Counted from the first letter of the stretch, positions 8,431 through 17,110 are shown. The stretch: 64,000 bases of DNA from Streptomyces sp. AM 4-1-1 (GCF_029167625.1 NZ_CP119145.1:248001-312000); one strand, 5' to 3'. Numbers and translations are program-made. The notes: generated by a model from the sequence alone, not told the origin.

Positions 8431-8608
8431 GATGGGGTGTCCTTTCCGGTCGGTGCTCTTTGTGCCGGTTTCCCCTTCGTTTCAAGCCTAAGCATGTGGG
8501 TGAAGGTGGTTCACCCGGAGGACGAGCCAGGGCGACGAATTACTCACGGTCTGTTAGGGAGGACGTACACGTCGTAATTCCCAGACGATGGAGAAAGGGA
8601 AATGACGC

Positions 8609-9511
8609 ATGCAGACAACCGCATTGAGAGCCCTGTTGACCGTGTCCCTGGGGGGTTCGCTCTGTGCGGCCTCCCCAACCGCCTCCCTGGCGCGAGGAAT
8701 TCCCTCCGACGAACAGCCGCCCTCCGCCGCGAAGGGGTATTTCGGGTTCGACGGCACATGGCCCGGCCCGGTGCTGCCCGCCTCGGCCGGCTGCCCGGTC
8801 GTCGATGTGCTGGCGGTCTACACCCCCAAGGCCGCGCATCAGGTCGGGGGCAGACACCGGGTCTCCGCATCCGCGCAGCAGATCGCCACCCGGATGAACA
8901 AGTCCCTCAAGGCCGGCGGTGTGTGCGGTTCGATCAGGATCGTCCATTCCTACACGGCCAAGCGGTACAACGGTTCGGAGGAGTTCCTGGACGCGCACCG
9001 GAATCTCAAGAGCCGTACGCACTCAACTCTGGGACGGGAGGCCCATGAACTCCGCGAGCGGTACGGCGCGGATCTGGTCACCCTGATGGTGAACAGGGCG
9101 GAGCGAGGCGGCGGAGTCGGTGACTACTCGCCGACACTCGACAGCTCCTCCGACGACTACGCCTATTCGGTCGCCGATGTCCAGGGAATTCCGCTGGATT
9201 CGGTGAGTCATGAGATCGGCCATAATCTGGGGCTCGCCCACGACCGGGAGACCGTGCGGAACGACGCGATCGGCGCGATGAGGGTCAGCCCCGTCCGACC
9301 GTACAACACCGGCTGGATCACGCCGGATCGCAAGTACTACACGATCATGGCGTACCAGCGGTCCTGCGGCTCCGGGTGCACGAGGGTCAGCCAGTTCTCC
9401 AACCCGGACAACACCTGGAAGGGCCAGCCGCTGGGGGACGCGGCGAACGACAGTGTGCGCGTGCTGCGTCAAACACTTCCCATCGTCGCCGGGTACCGCA
9501 CGGCCCGCTGA
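8609..9511 (+). CDS. Secreted zinc metalloprotease (metzincin, reprolysin-like)
   Basis: A 300-residue exported protease. Residues 1-29 form a signal peptide (hydrophobic core LLTVSLGGSLCAA, cleavage near SLA-RG). The zinc site HEIGHNLGLAHD is the extended metzincin motif with three His ligands and the catalytic Glu. YTIMAY downstream supplies the Met-turn. Four cysteines around CGSGC and earlier positions probably form disulfides. The ATG at 8609 is preceded by GAAAGGGA about 10 bases upstream. The gene is flanked by a convergent TetR gene and a very strong terminator hairpin. The substrate is unknown; extracellular protein degradation is the likely role. Confidence 0.9.
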   Translation: MQTTALRALLTVSLGGSLCAASPTASLARGIPSDEQPPSAAKGYFGFDGTWPGPVLPASAGCPVVDVLAVYTPKAAHQVGGRHRVSASAQQIATRMNKSLKAGGVCGSIRIVHSYTAKRYNGSEEFLDAHRNLKSRTHSTLGREAHELRERYGADLVTLMVNRAERGGGVGDYSPTLDSSSDDYAYSVADVQGIPLDSVSHEIGHNLGLAHDRETVRNDAIGAMRVSPVRPYNTGWITPDRKYYTIMAYQRSCGSGCTRVSQFSNPDNTWKGQPLGDAANDSVRVLRQTLPIVAGYRTAR

Positions 9512-9519
9512 CGTCCACC

Positions 9520-9562
9520 GGGTGTTCGCGGCCCCGGAGGCCGGGGCCGCGAACACCCCTTT
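9520..9562 (+). terminator. Strong terminator after the metalloprotease gene
   Basis: Perfect 18-base-pair stem: 9520-9537 pairs with 9541-9558 around an AGG loop. It is followed by CTTTCCCC. It lies 8 bases past the protease stop and also separates the gene from the convergent TetR gene. Confidence 0.88.
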
Positions 9563-9618
9563 CCCCACGGCGGGTTCACCGGACCGGACGGGCGGGCCCG
9601 GCCACCCCGGCGCGCGCG

Positions 9619-10233
9619 TCACCGTGCGCGCGGCCGGGCCCCGTCGAGGATCAGATCGACCACCCGGCGCGCGAGCCCCTCCTCCAGCGGATCGCCGGTG
9701 AGCAGCACCCGTGAGAAGAGCGGGCCCGCCAACAACTCGGCCACCAGGCGCGGATCGGTACCGGCGGCGAGTTCACCGCGCTCGACGCCGCGACGGACGA
9801 TGGCCTCGCCGCGTTCGAGACGGGCGTTCCAGTACGGGCGGCGCCCTTCCTCCACGACTTCGGCGTCCGGCGCCGCGCCGAGGTGCAGCAGCGCTGATCC
9901 CTCCGGTGTGGCGAGGTAGCGCGCCACCGCCTCCATGAGCCGCGCCAGGTCCTCGCGGACGTCCCCGGTGTCGGGCATCGGCAGCGCGTCGTCGGTGTGG
10001 GCCGCGAGGGCCTCGTAGATCAGGTTCTCCCGGGTCCCCCAGCGCCGGTAGAGGGAGGTCTCGTGCACGCCCGCGGCGTGCGCCACGGCGGACATGGTGG
10101 TGCCGGACAGCCCCTCGGTGGTGAGGAGGCCGACCGTCGCGGCCAGGACCGCCTGCCGCATGCGTTCGCCTCGTCGCCGCAGGGGCGCGGGACCGCTCTC
10201 GGAAATCACCGCACCACCGTAACGCAAGGCCAT
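9619..10233 (-). CDS. TetR-family repressor of the adjacent alcohol dehydrogenase
   Basis: A TetR regulator of up to 204 residues. The helix-turn-helix is in the N-terminal third (GTTMSAVAHAAGVHETSLYRRWG). The C-terminal part is the ligand-binding domain. It is divergent from a zinc-type alcohol dehydrogenase, and a perfect palindrome lies between them, so autoregulation and control of the dehydrogenase are likely (inference). The start is uncertain. The ATG at 10233 sits inside the operator and would imply a leaderless or very short leader; a GTG at 10209 (VISESGPAPLRRRGERM) is the alternative. Confidence 0.88.
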   Translation of the reverse strand: MALRYGGAVISESGPAPLRRRGERMRQAVLAATVGLLTTEGLSGTTMSAVAHAAGVHETSLYRRWGTRENLIYEALAAHTDDALPMPDTGDVREDLARLMEAVARYLATPEGSALLHLGAAPDAEVVEEGRRPYWNARLERGEAIVRRGVERGELAAGTDPRLVAELLAGPLFSRVLLTGDPLEEGLARRVVDLILDGARPRAR

Positions 10234-10262
10234 TTGCGTTACCCCGGCGGCGGACGTACGTT
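10219..10262. promoter_or_regulatory. TetR operator overlapping promoter of the alcohol dehydrogenase gene
   Basis: Perfect palindrome with 9-base arms GTAACGCAA (10219-10227) and TTGCGTTAC (10234-10242) around GGCCAT. The right arm contains TTGCGT (10234-10239), a -35 box spaced exactly 17 bases from TACGTT (10257-10262), a -10 box for the rightward gene. The TetR gene start lies in the spacer. Bound repressor would block both genes. Confidence 0.8.
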
Positions 10263-10328
10263 CTAAAGCAGGGTGACTTGCGATAGCCGTGGGCCGCCTG
10301 CCGTACCGCCGTATTGGAGAACTTCGCC

Positions 10329-11339
10329 ATGGAACACATGCGTGCCGCGCGACTGCACGTCCCCACCCACACGCTGTCGGTCGTCGAGGTGCCGAAGCCG
10401 GTGCCCGGACCCGGCGAGGTCCTGGTGAAGGTCGAGGCCGCAGGTGTCTGCCTCTCGGACGTCCATCTGATCGACGGCAGTCTCAGCCCGCTGTACCCCA
10501 CGGGGGACACCGTCACCCTCGGCCACGAGGTGGCGGGCGTCGTCGACTCCACCGGCCCCGGGGTCAGTGACTGGGAACCCGGCCGGCGCGTCGTGCTCCA
10601 GGCGGGCGAGACGCGCGACGGCAGGACGCACACCCGAGGGGTCGACTACGACGGCGGCTGGGCGCAGTACGCCCTCGCGACCGTGGGGACCCTGATCGCC
10701 CTGCCGGACTCGCTGCCCTTCGACCAGGCGGCGATCATTCCGGACGCGGTGTCCACCCCGTGGGCGGCCGTCACGGCCACGGGCGGGGTCCGGCCCGCCC
10801 AGGCCGTGGGTGTGTGGGGCGCGGGCGGCCTCGGCGTCCACGCCGTGCAGCTGCTGCGCGCCATCGGTGCCCATCCGGTGATCGCCGTGGACCCGTCGCC
10901 CGCCGCGCGGGAGCGGGCGCTCGCCTTCGGCGCGGACCTGGCGCTGGACTCCAGCGATCCCGGACTGCGCGAGAAGGTGCTGACGGCGGCCGGCGGCGCC
11001 GGTCTGGAGACGGCCTTCGACTTCGCGGGGGTCCCCGCCGTGCGCGAACAGGCGCTGACCGTACTGGCTCCGAAGGGACGCCTGGTGCTGGTGGGGCTCA
11101 CCGACCAGCCGCTGACGGTCGGCAACGGCACGCTGTTCAGCTACTTGCAGCACCAGATCCTCGGGCACTACGGCTCCGAGGAGCACCACGTGCCGCAGCT
11201 CGTCAGGCTGGCCGAGGGCGGCCGGCTGGACTTCTCGCGCTCGATCACGGATGTGCTCGCGCTCGACGACGTCGCGGACGCCGTTCGGCGGATGGTCACG
11301 AAGGAGGGCGACCCGATCCGGCTGATCCTGCGTCCGTAG
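10329..11339 (+). CDS. Zinc-dependent alcohol dehydrogenase family (MDR) oxidoreductase
   Basis: A 336-residue medium-chain dehydrogenase. The catalytic zinc ligands are Cys in AGVCLSDVHL and His-Glu in LGHEVAG. The four-cysteine structural zinc lobe is absent, being replaced by a short loop. The NAD(P) site is GVWGAGGLGVHAVQ. It would oxidise an alcohol or reduce an aldehyde. Start chosen at ATG 10329, nine bases after GGAG; a TTG at 10314 would overlap that ribosome binding site. Divergent from a TetR gene with a shared operator. Its 3' end overlaps the convergent membrane protein gene by 44 bases. It ends with TAG. Confidence 0.9.
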   Translation: MEHMRAARLHVPTHTLSVVEVPKPVPGPGEVLVKVEAAGVCLSDVHLIDGSLSPLYPTGDTVTLGHEVAGVVDSTGPGVSDWEPGRRVVLQAGETRDGRTHTRGVDYDGGWAQYALATVGTLIALPDSLPFDQAAIIPDAVSTPWAAVTATGGVRPAQAVGVWGAGGLGVHAVQLLRAIGAHPVIAVDPSPAARERALAFGADLALDSSDPGLREKVLTAAGGAGLETAFDFAGVPAVREQALTVLAPKGRLVLVGLTDQPLTVGNGTLFSYLQHQILGHYGSEEHHVPQLVRLAEGGRLDFSRSITDVLALDDVADAVRRMVTKEGDPIRLILRP

Positions 11340-12243
11340 TCCTCGCGGGCGGGGACGGCTCGACGGGCCGCCCCCGCCCGATGAGTTCCACGTTGAACTG
11401 GGCACCCGCCAGCAGCGCCAGATTGCTGAACCAGATCCAGATCAGGAAGACGACGAGCCCGGCGAGCGAACCGTAGAGCCTGCTGTAGGCGCCGATCCGG
11501 GTGGCGTACAGGGCGAATCCGGCGGAGGCGACGAGCCACAGCAGCGCGGCCAGCACACCCCCGGGCAGCGCCCTGCGCACACCCCGCGCCGACCGCGGCC
11601 CGGTACGGAACAGGACCGTGATCAGACACGCCACCAGACAGAGCAGGAAGGGCCACTTCAGCACCACCCACATGGCGTCACCGATGTGCGCGAGGCCCAG
11701 CCGCTCCCCCAGCCGCCGGGCCGGCGGTCCGGTGAGGACGAGGACGAAGGCGCTGGTCATCAGGAGCAGCAGCAGTCCGACGGCGGTGGCCACGATGACA
11801 TGGGCCTTGCGCAGGGCGGGCCTGCTGTCCCGCACGTGGTGCATGGCGTGCAGCGCCCTGCGGAAGACGGCGAGATAGCTGGACGCCGACCACACCGCGC
11901 TGACCGCGCCGGTCGCGGCGAGCATCCAGACCGCGGTCCGTTGGCGGGTCGCCGCCTCCAGGGGTTCCCGCAACGCGGCGCCCGCCTCGGCCGGGGCGAA
12001 GGACGTGAGATCGGCGATCAGCGCGTCCGTCGCGCCGGGGTTGGTCAGACCTATGAGCGAGACGGTCACCAGGAGCGCCGGGAGCAGCGCGAGGATCGCG
12101 TAGTACGTCAGGGCCGCCGCCCAGTCGGATATGTCGTCGTTCCAGAGGGACACGGGGGTCCGGCGCAACGCGCCGCGCCAGCGCGCCGCACTACCGGAAC
12201 GCCCGCCTGCGGTGACGGTGGGTGCGGTGGGCCTGTCGAGCAC
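11296..12243 (-). CDS. YihY/virulence factor BrkB family membrane protein
   Basis: A 315-residue integral membrane protein with about six transmembrane segments. The family landmark near the N-terminus is present (SDWAAALTYYAILALLPALLV), as is the C-terminal pair ending in LIWIWFSNLALLAGAQFN. The old name RNase BN for this family is incorrect; the function is unknown, with transport or envelope roles suggested. GTG start at 12243, with GGAG about 10 bases upstream. The stop lies inside the end of the convergent dehydrogenase gene. The C-terminal tail is proline/serine rich and probably cytoplasmic. Confidence 0.88.
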   Translation of the reverse strand: MLDRPTAPTVTAGGRSGSAARWRGALRRTPVSLWNDDISDWAAALTYYAILALLPALLVTVSLIGLTNPGATDALIADLTSFAPAEAGAALREPLEAATRQRTAVWMLAATGAVSAVWSASSYLAVFRRALHAMHHVRDSRPALRKAHVIVATAVGLLLLLMTSAFVLVLTGPPARRLGERLGLAHIGDAMWVVLKWPFLLCLVACLITVLFRTGPRSARGVRRALPGGVLAALLWLVASAGFALYATRIGAYSRLYGSLAGLVVFLIWIWFSNLALLAGAQFNVELIGRGRPVEPSPPARTTDAGSAGSGRPPS

Positions 12244-12291
12244 GTGGTGGTCTCCGGGGCGTGAAGGCGTGACGGGGAAGGGGAGGGGGTA

Positions 12292-12355
12292 CGCCGGGGC
12301 CGTCCGGGCGTGGGCACCCTCCGGAGGCGGTGCCCGCGCCCGGACGGCCCCGGCG
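12292..12355. terminator. Large hairpin between BrkB and cupin genes
   Basis: Two 27-base arms (12292-12318 and 12329-12355) are complementary except for one G-T wobble, with a 10-base loop. Read on the minus strand it is followed by a pyrimidine-rich run. It therefore fits termination of the cupin gene before the BrkB gene, although it sits 196 bases past the cupin stop. Confidence 0.7.
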
Positions 12356-12484
12356 CGAGGTCTCTTCTCTCCCCTTCTCCGGTTTTCCGGGTGTCACACC
12401 CTCCGGCAGCGCCCCCGGAGAAGTCGCACGCCGCCGATCGGTCGTCGACGACGGCCGGTCGTGACGCCGGACTCCGCTGCGGAT

Positions 12485-12570
12485 GTCAGTCGTTGAGCGG
12501 CCGGACAACAGTCGTTCACGGCCGGACGTCAGTCGTTGAACGGCCGGCCGTCAGTCGTTGACGGCGGTCA
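12485..12570. repeat. Degenerate tandem repeat starting in the end of the cupin gene
   Basis: Four imperfect copies of a unit of about 23 bases built on GTCAGTCGTTGAACGGCCGG run from 12485 to about 12570. The rightmost copy contains the last codons and stop of the minus-strand cupin gene. The others lie in the intergenic region, as if the 3' end of the gene had been duplicated by slippage. Confidence 0.7.
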
Positions 12571-12868
12571 GCACCACCACCGCGTCCTCCAGCGCGAGCA
12601 GGCCATGGCGCTCCTGCGGGATGGGATGCAGCGCACCGGCGGTCAGCTCCACGTCGCCGGAGGCAGCGGTGAGCCGGACCGCGCCCCGGAGCACCTGGAG
12701 GGAAGCGGCGGGCGGGGCGTTGTGCTCGTCGAGCGAGGAACCGGAGACGAGCGCGATGACGGTCTGCCGCAGCGGCTCCTCCCGCAGCAGCAGGTGGGCG
12801 CTGCGTCCGTGCGGTGAGCTGTGAGCGGCGGCCAGGTGTTCGTCCGCGAGGGCGTTCAAGTCGTTCAT
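12551..12868 (-). CDS. Small cupin-domain protein
   Basis: A 105-residue protein whose centre reads as one cupin barrel: a block around SLDEHNAPPAASLQVLRGAVRL and a second around GALHPIPQERHGLLALEDAVVVL. It resembles small one-domain cupins used as stress or redox accessory proteins. Few of the usual metal-binding histidines remain (a single His in each block), so catalysis is doubtful. The ATG at 12868 begins MNDLNALADEH. Longer in-frame starts upstream give arginine-rich, unlikely sequence. The stop region is part of a tandem repeat. Confidence 0.75.
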   Translation of the reverse strand: MNDLNALADEHLAAAHSSPHGRSAHLLLREEPLRQTVIALVSGSSLDEHNAPPAASLQVLRGAVRLTAASGDVELTAGALHPIPQERHGLLALEDAVVVLTAVND

Positions 12869-13068
12869 ACGCCCACTGTGCCGTAGTCGCCGCGCGGATG
12901 CGTCTTCCGGGAGCGCCCGGTTCCGGCCCGGGGCACGCGGTCGCCGGACCGAACCGGCCTGCGGGCGCCCCGGAGAGGCCGGGAAGCGGGGTCCTGGGGG
13001 ACGGTCCCCGCGCCTGCCGGTGGAGCGGGCCGGACGGCGCCGCGTCACGCGGCACGGGTGACCGGGCG

Positions 13069-14184
13069 TCAGGTGGCCACCAGGGGAAGCAGCGTGGCGT
13101 CGGCCTCCGACGACGCCACCCGGCTGCTCCCGGTCCTGTCGCTCACCCAGCGGCCCACGGCGGCCTCGGCCGTGATCCCCGGACCGAAACCCGCGATCAT
13201 CCCCTGGGCGTCCTCCGCGGGACCACCCTCGTCGAACAGTCGGCCGAGGGCGTCGAACACCACCGAGCTGGCGATGTTGCCGCGTTCGGTGAGTGTCCGA
13301 CGGCTGAAGCGGAACATCTCCGGGGGGAGTTCGAGGTAGTGGCACAGGTCGTCGAGGATGCGCGGGCCACCAGCGTGGATGATGAAGAAGTCCATCGCCC
13401 CCACGGTCCAGTTGTGCTCGGCCACAAGGGTCTGGAGGACCGGGGCCAGCATCTGCATGGTGCCGGGCACCCGCTTGTCGAGCAGGAAGTGGAACCCGGT
13501 GTCGCGGACCGCGTAGGCGATCCAGTCCTCCGTGTCCGGGACGAGGTGGGACCCGTTGCGCTCCAGCTTCATGCCGGTGCCGCCCTGCCCCCGTACGACC
13601 GCCGCCGAGATCGCGTCCCCGAACAGCCCGTTGGACAGCAGCGAGCCGACGCCGACGTCGCTCGGCTGGTAGCAGAGCGAGCAGAACTCGCAGGAGACGA
13701 TGAGCACATTGGACTTCGGGTACGCGAGACAGAAGTCGTGCGCCCGGTTGATGGCCGCACCGCCCGCCGCGCAGCCGAGCTGGGCGATGGGCAGCTGACG
13801 GGTCTGCGGACGGAAGCCCATCGTGTTGATCAGCCAGGCGGTCAGCGACGGCATCATGAAGCCCGTGCAGGACACGTAGACGATCAGATCGATGTCACCG
13901 GGAGCGACCTGGGCGTGGTCGAGGGCCTGGCGTACGACATCCGGCACCCGGGTCTTCGCCTCCGCCTCGTACAGCCGGTTGCGGGCCTCGAAACCGGGGT
14001 GGCGGAGAGTGTCCTCGATCGGTTGGACGATGTGCCGTGTGCGGACCCCGGTGTTCTGGATGAGCCGGAGAACGAGGTCGCGCTGCGGGTGGTCGGCGTG
14101 GGTCTCACGTGCCAGGTCCAGGGTCTGCTCCATCGTGATGACGTGCTCGGGCACAGCGATGGCCGGTCGACACAGGGTCGCCAT
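13069..14184 (-). CDS. rppA: Type III polyketide synthase, 1,3,6,8-tetrahydroxynaphthalene synthase
   Basis: A 371-residue chalcone-synthase-like enzyme, the length of RppA. The catalytic Cys is in QLGCAAGGAAINRA, His in FIIHAGGPRI and Asn in TERGNIASS. RppA condenses five malonyl-CoA to tetrahydroxynaphthalene, which oxidises to flaviolin and pigment. The start ATG has a GAGGAG ribosome binding site. A cytochrome P450 gene ends 34 bases upstream on the same strand and is probably co-transcribed. In the known Streptomyces griseus pair the polyketide synthase comes first; here the P450 does. Confidence in the product rests on the combination of RppA length, motifs and P450 partner. Confidence 0.92.
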   Translation of the reverse strand: MATLCRPAIAVPEHVITMEQTLDLARETHADHPQRDLVLRLIQNTGVRTRHIVQPIEDTLRHPGFEARNRLYEAEAKTRVPDVVRQALDHAQVAPGDIDLIVYVSCTGFMMPSLTAWLINTMGFRPQTRQLPIAQLGCAAGGAAINRAHDFCLAYPKSNVLIVSCEFCSLCYQPSDVGVGSLLSNGLFGDAISAAVVRGQGGTGMKLERNGSHLVPDTEDWIAYAVRDTGFHFLLDKRVPGTMQMLAPVLQTLVAEHNWTVGAMDFFIIHAGGPRILDDLCHYLELPPEMFRFSRRTLTERGNIASSVVFDALGRLFDEGGPAEDAQGMIAGFGPGITAEAAVGRWVSDRTGSSRVASSEADATLLPLVAT

Positions 14185-14218
14185 GGGGTCTCCTCGTTCG
14201 GGGATGCGGAGCTCGTCG

Positions 14219-15424
14219 TCACCAGGTGACGGGCAGCGCGAGCGGGTAGCGCCAGATGGACGTCGTGTTCCACCGGACGTCCTGCACCGGTACGGCGAGG
14301 CGCAGGTCCGGGAACCGCGCCAGCAACGACATGAAGGCGACCTCCAGTTCCATCGTGGCGAGCGGGGCGCCCAGGCAGTGATGGGCGCCCCAGCCGAAGG
14401 TCATGTGCGGAATGGAGGGGCGGGAGGGGTCCAGTTCGTCGGGCCGCTCGAATTTCCGGCCGTCCCGGTTCGCGGTGAGGTAGGAGACGTGCACGACGTC
14501 GCCCGCCTGGATGGTCACCCCGCCGAGCTGTACGTCCTCGGTGGCGATGCGCGGGATGCCGACGCCCTTGCGGAACGGGATGTACCGCAGGAGCTCTTCG
14601 AGCATCCGGGGGAACTCCTCCGGTGAGGTCCGCAGCGCGTCGACGAGTTCGGGCCGGGTGAGCAGGGTGTAGGCGATGTTGCCGAGCTGGTACGTGGTGG
14701 TGTCCTGGCCGGTGATCAGCAGGACCATGGCCATGACGGCGAGTTCCTGGTCGTTGAGGAGTTCGTCGCCGTCCCTCGCCGTGGCCAGGGTGCTGATCAG
14801 GTCCTCGCCGGGGGCGCCCCGGCGTTCGGCCGTCAGGTCCGTGAAGTACGAGCGGAGTTCGGACTTCGCGACGACGGCCGCCTCCCGGCCCGCCGCGCCC
14901 GTGTTCATCATGGTCAGCGCGTGGCCGCGCAGCCAGGGCCGGTCGTCCTCGGGGATGTCGAGCACTTCACAGATCGTGATCAGCGGCAGCGGCGCGGAAA
15001 TCCGCTGGACGAAGTCGGCCGGGGAGCCGCCGTCGGCCATCTCCTGGAGCAGCCGGTCCACCACCCCCTGGGTCCGTACCCTCATCTGATCCACCCGGCG
15101 CGGAGTGAAGCTCTTGGCGACCAGGCTCCGCAGTCTGCTGCTGGCCGGCGGGTCCATCAGGTTGATGGACTCGTCCTGCACGATCGGCTCCGGCGTCATC
15201 CGTGGAAAGTCCCTGCCCAGGACGGCGTTGCGGCTGAAACGCCGGTCGGTGGTCACGGTCCGGACGTCCTCGTACCGGGTCACCAGCCAGGCTTCGCCCT
15301 CTCCGTACGGCATGCGGATGCGGGCCACGGGGGCCTCGGTCAGGAACTGCTTGAGCTGCGGGTCGAACTCAAGCTGCTGCGCGTAGTCGAACGGACAGGA
15401 CAAAGCGGTCTCCGTGGTCTCCAC
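14219..15424 (-). CDS. Cytochrome P450 (CYP158/P450mel-like) of the pigment operon
   Basis: A 401-residue class I bacterial P450. The I-helix is LLITGQDTTTY, the K-helix ExxR is ELLR in EELLRYIPF, and the heme-ligand Cys is in FGWGAHHCLGAP. Beside rppA, the likely role is oxidative C-C coupling of flaviolin or tetrahydroxynaphthalene to dimers and pigment, as known for CYP158A2 and P450mel. Start chosen at GTG 15424 (VETTETALSCPFDYAQ), eight bases after GGGAG; a GTG at 15532 would add 36 residues without homology. No ferredoxin gene is adjacent, so redox partners come from elsewhere. Confidence 0.9.
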   Translation of the reverse strand: METTETALSCPFDYAQQLEFDPQLKQFLTEAPVARIRMPYGEGEAWLVTRYEDVRTVTTDRRFSRNAVLGRDFPRMTPEPIVQDESINLMDPPASSRLRSLVAKSFTPRRVDQMRVRTQGVVDRLLQEMADGGSPADFVQRISAPLPLITICEVLDIPEDDRPWLRGHALTMMNTGAAGREAAVVAKSELRSYFTDLTAERRGAPGEDLISTLATARDGDELLNDQELAVMAMVLLITGQDTTTYQLGNIAYTLLTRPELVDALRTSPEEFPRMLEELLRYIPFRKGVGIPRIATEDVQLGGVTIQAGDVVHVSYLTANRDGRKFERPDELDPSRPSIPHMTFGWGAHHCLGAPLATMELEVAFMSLLARFPDLRLAVPVQDVRWNTTSIWRYPLALPVTW

Positions 15425-15734
15425 CGAGGAGCTCCCATTCGTCGGATCGCGGAATTCATGGGGGTGTCTGCGCGGGGCCCGGGGACAGACCACCCGTATC
15501 TCCCCTGGGGGTGGCAGGAAGATGTCCTCCACGGTCGGTAATCAGCCGATCAGAGGGTGACGGGACTTCCGCGCAGGGCCGTTGGGCGCAGCGTCCGGCA
15601 CACACACGCATGAATTTCCCGGGCGCGCCGCGCCGTTCGCGCGGCGGCGAGAAGACATGTCCGGGACGGCCCGCCCGAACCAGGCCCTCTCCCCGCACAC
15701 CCAGGTCACCCAAGCGCATGGACGAGGCTCCACC

Positions 15735-16976
15735 ATGAAATGCAGCGACGCGTCCGGAAACCACCCGAACCCTCGCCGGGAGGGGCGGAGAAGATTCATC
15801 CTCGGGGCCGCCGGCCTCGCGGGGGCGGTGGCGGCCGGCCCGGAGTCCGCCGCCCGCGCGGCGGACGCACCGCACCGGGGTGTCGTCCCGGAGGCCGGGG
15901 CGGCAGTGCCCTTCCACGGGGAGCACCAGGCGGGCGTCCTCACCCCGCAGCAGCAGTTCGCCGCGTTCGCCGCGTTCGATGTGCGGGCCGGGACCCGGGA
16001 CGAGCTGGCGGACCTCCTGAGGAGACTGACCGGGCGGGCCCGGACCCTCGTCGCCGGGGTGAAGCCCGACGAGCCGGACGTCGCCGCTCTCACGACCGAG
16101 CAGGACCGGCTCACCATCACGGTGGGGGTCGGCGCCTCGCTCTTCGACGACCGCTTCGGGCTGGGGTCCGTCAGACCGGTGGGACTCACCACGATGCCCG
16201 CGTTCCGGGGCGACCGGCTCGACCCCTCGGCCTGTCACGGCGATCTGTCCGTGCAGGTCTGCGCGCGGCATCCCGACGCCGTCCTGCACGTCCTGCGTGA
16301 CCTGACGCGTGAGGCACGGGGGCTGCTGCGGCCGAGGTGGCGCACGGACGGCTTCCTCAACCCGCCCCGGCCGGACGGGGCTCCCCGCTCGTTCATCGGT
16401 TTCAAGGACGGGCTCGTGAACCCGGACACCTCCTCGTCCCGTGAGATGCGTCGGCTGACCTGGCTGGGGTCCGCGGCCGGGGAGCCCGGGTGGGCGCGGG
16501 GCGGCTGCTACCAGGTGATCCGGCTCATCCGGTTGCGGGCGGAGGCGTGGGACCGGGTGGAGACACCGGAGCAGGAACGGTTCCTCGGCCGGCACAAGGC
16601 GACCGGTGCGCCGCTGGGCGGCCGGACGGAGTCGGAGGTCCCGGACTTCCGGGCCGACCCTGAGGGTCGTACGATCCCGCTCGACTGCCACATCCGGCGG
16701 GCCAACCCCCGTACCCCGGAGACCGCCGACTCGCTCTTCCTGCGCCGTAGTTACAACTACGACCGGGGGCTGGCACCGGACGGTTCGCTCGATGTCGGCC
16801 TCGTCTTCTGCTGCTACCAGCGGGACATCGGCCGCCAGTTCGCCACCGTGCAGCGACGCCTCGAAGGCGAGCCGTTCGCCGACTTCATCACCACGACGGG
16901 CGGCGGCTACTTCCTCACGCTGCCGGGGGTCCGGGACTCGTCGGACTGGTTCGGTTCGGCGCTGCTGGGTACCTGA
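15735..16976 (+). CDS. Dye-decolorizing peroxidase, Tat-exported (EfeB/DyP class)
   Basis: A 413-residue heme peroxidase. The N-terminus holds a twin-arginine signal, GRRRFILGAAGLAGAVAAG, so the folded enzyme is exported. The DyP signature GFKDGLVNPD supplies the catalytic Asp. The proximal heme His is in the HIRRANPR motif. It would oxidise dyes and phenols with peroxide, or act as a deferrochelatase as proposed for EfeB; no efeO/efeU genes are adjacent. The ATG at 15735 is used because the Tat motif follows immediately; an upstream frame extension is uninformative. Divergent from the P450-rppA operon. Confidence 0.92.
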   Translation: MKCSDASGNHPNPRREGRRRFILGAAGLAGAVAAGPESAARAADAPHRGVVPEAGAAVPFHGEHQAGVLTPQQQFAAFAAFDVRAGTRDELADLLRRLTGRARTLVAGVKPDEPDVAALTTEQDRLTITVGVGASLFDDRFGLGSVRPVGLTTMPAFRGDRLDPSACHGDLSVQVCARHPDAVLHVLRDLTREARGLLRPRWRTDGFLNPPRPDGAPRSFIGFKDGLVNPDTSSSREMRRLTWLGSAAGEPGWARGGCYQVIRLIRLRAEAWDRVETPEQERFLGRHKATGAPLGGRTESEVPDFRADPEGRTIPLDCHIRRANPRTPETADSLFLRRSYNYDRGLAPDGSLDVGLVFCCYQRDIGRQFATVQRRLEGEPFADFITTTGGGYFLTLPGVRDSSDWFGSALLGT

Positions 16977-17020
16977 CGGGCCGGATCGCCGGTACCGGGA
17001 GCCGTCACCGGCGGAGAGCC

Positions 17021-17110
17021 CGGCGGACCCCGGCGGACCCCGGTGGGTCCCGGCGGACCCCGGTGGGTCCCGGCGGACCCCGGTGGGTCCCGGCGGACCC
17101 CGGTGGGTCC
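17021..17110. repeat. Tandem 20-base repeat array, each unit a small hairpin
   Basis: Four exact copies of CGGCGGACCCCGGTGGGTCC run from 17031 to 17110, preceded by one extra half unit at 17021. Each copy contains the inverted repeat GGACCC-CGGT-GGGTCC. The array lies between the peroxidase stop and the VOC gene start and could serve as terminator or mRNA-stability element for the former. Confidence 0.92.

Noticed and set aside
12292..12355. Large hairpin considered as a riboswitch or small RNA
   Set aside because: Simple long stem with a short loop and pyrimidine tail fits a terminator; no conserved core or aptamer-like multi-stem structure.
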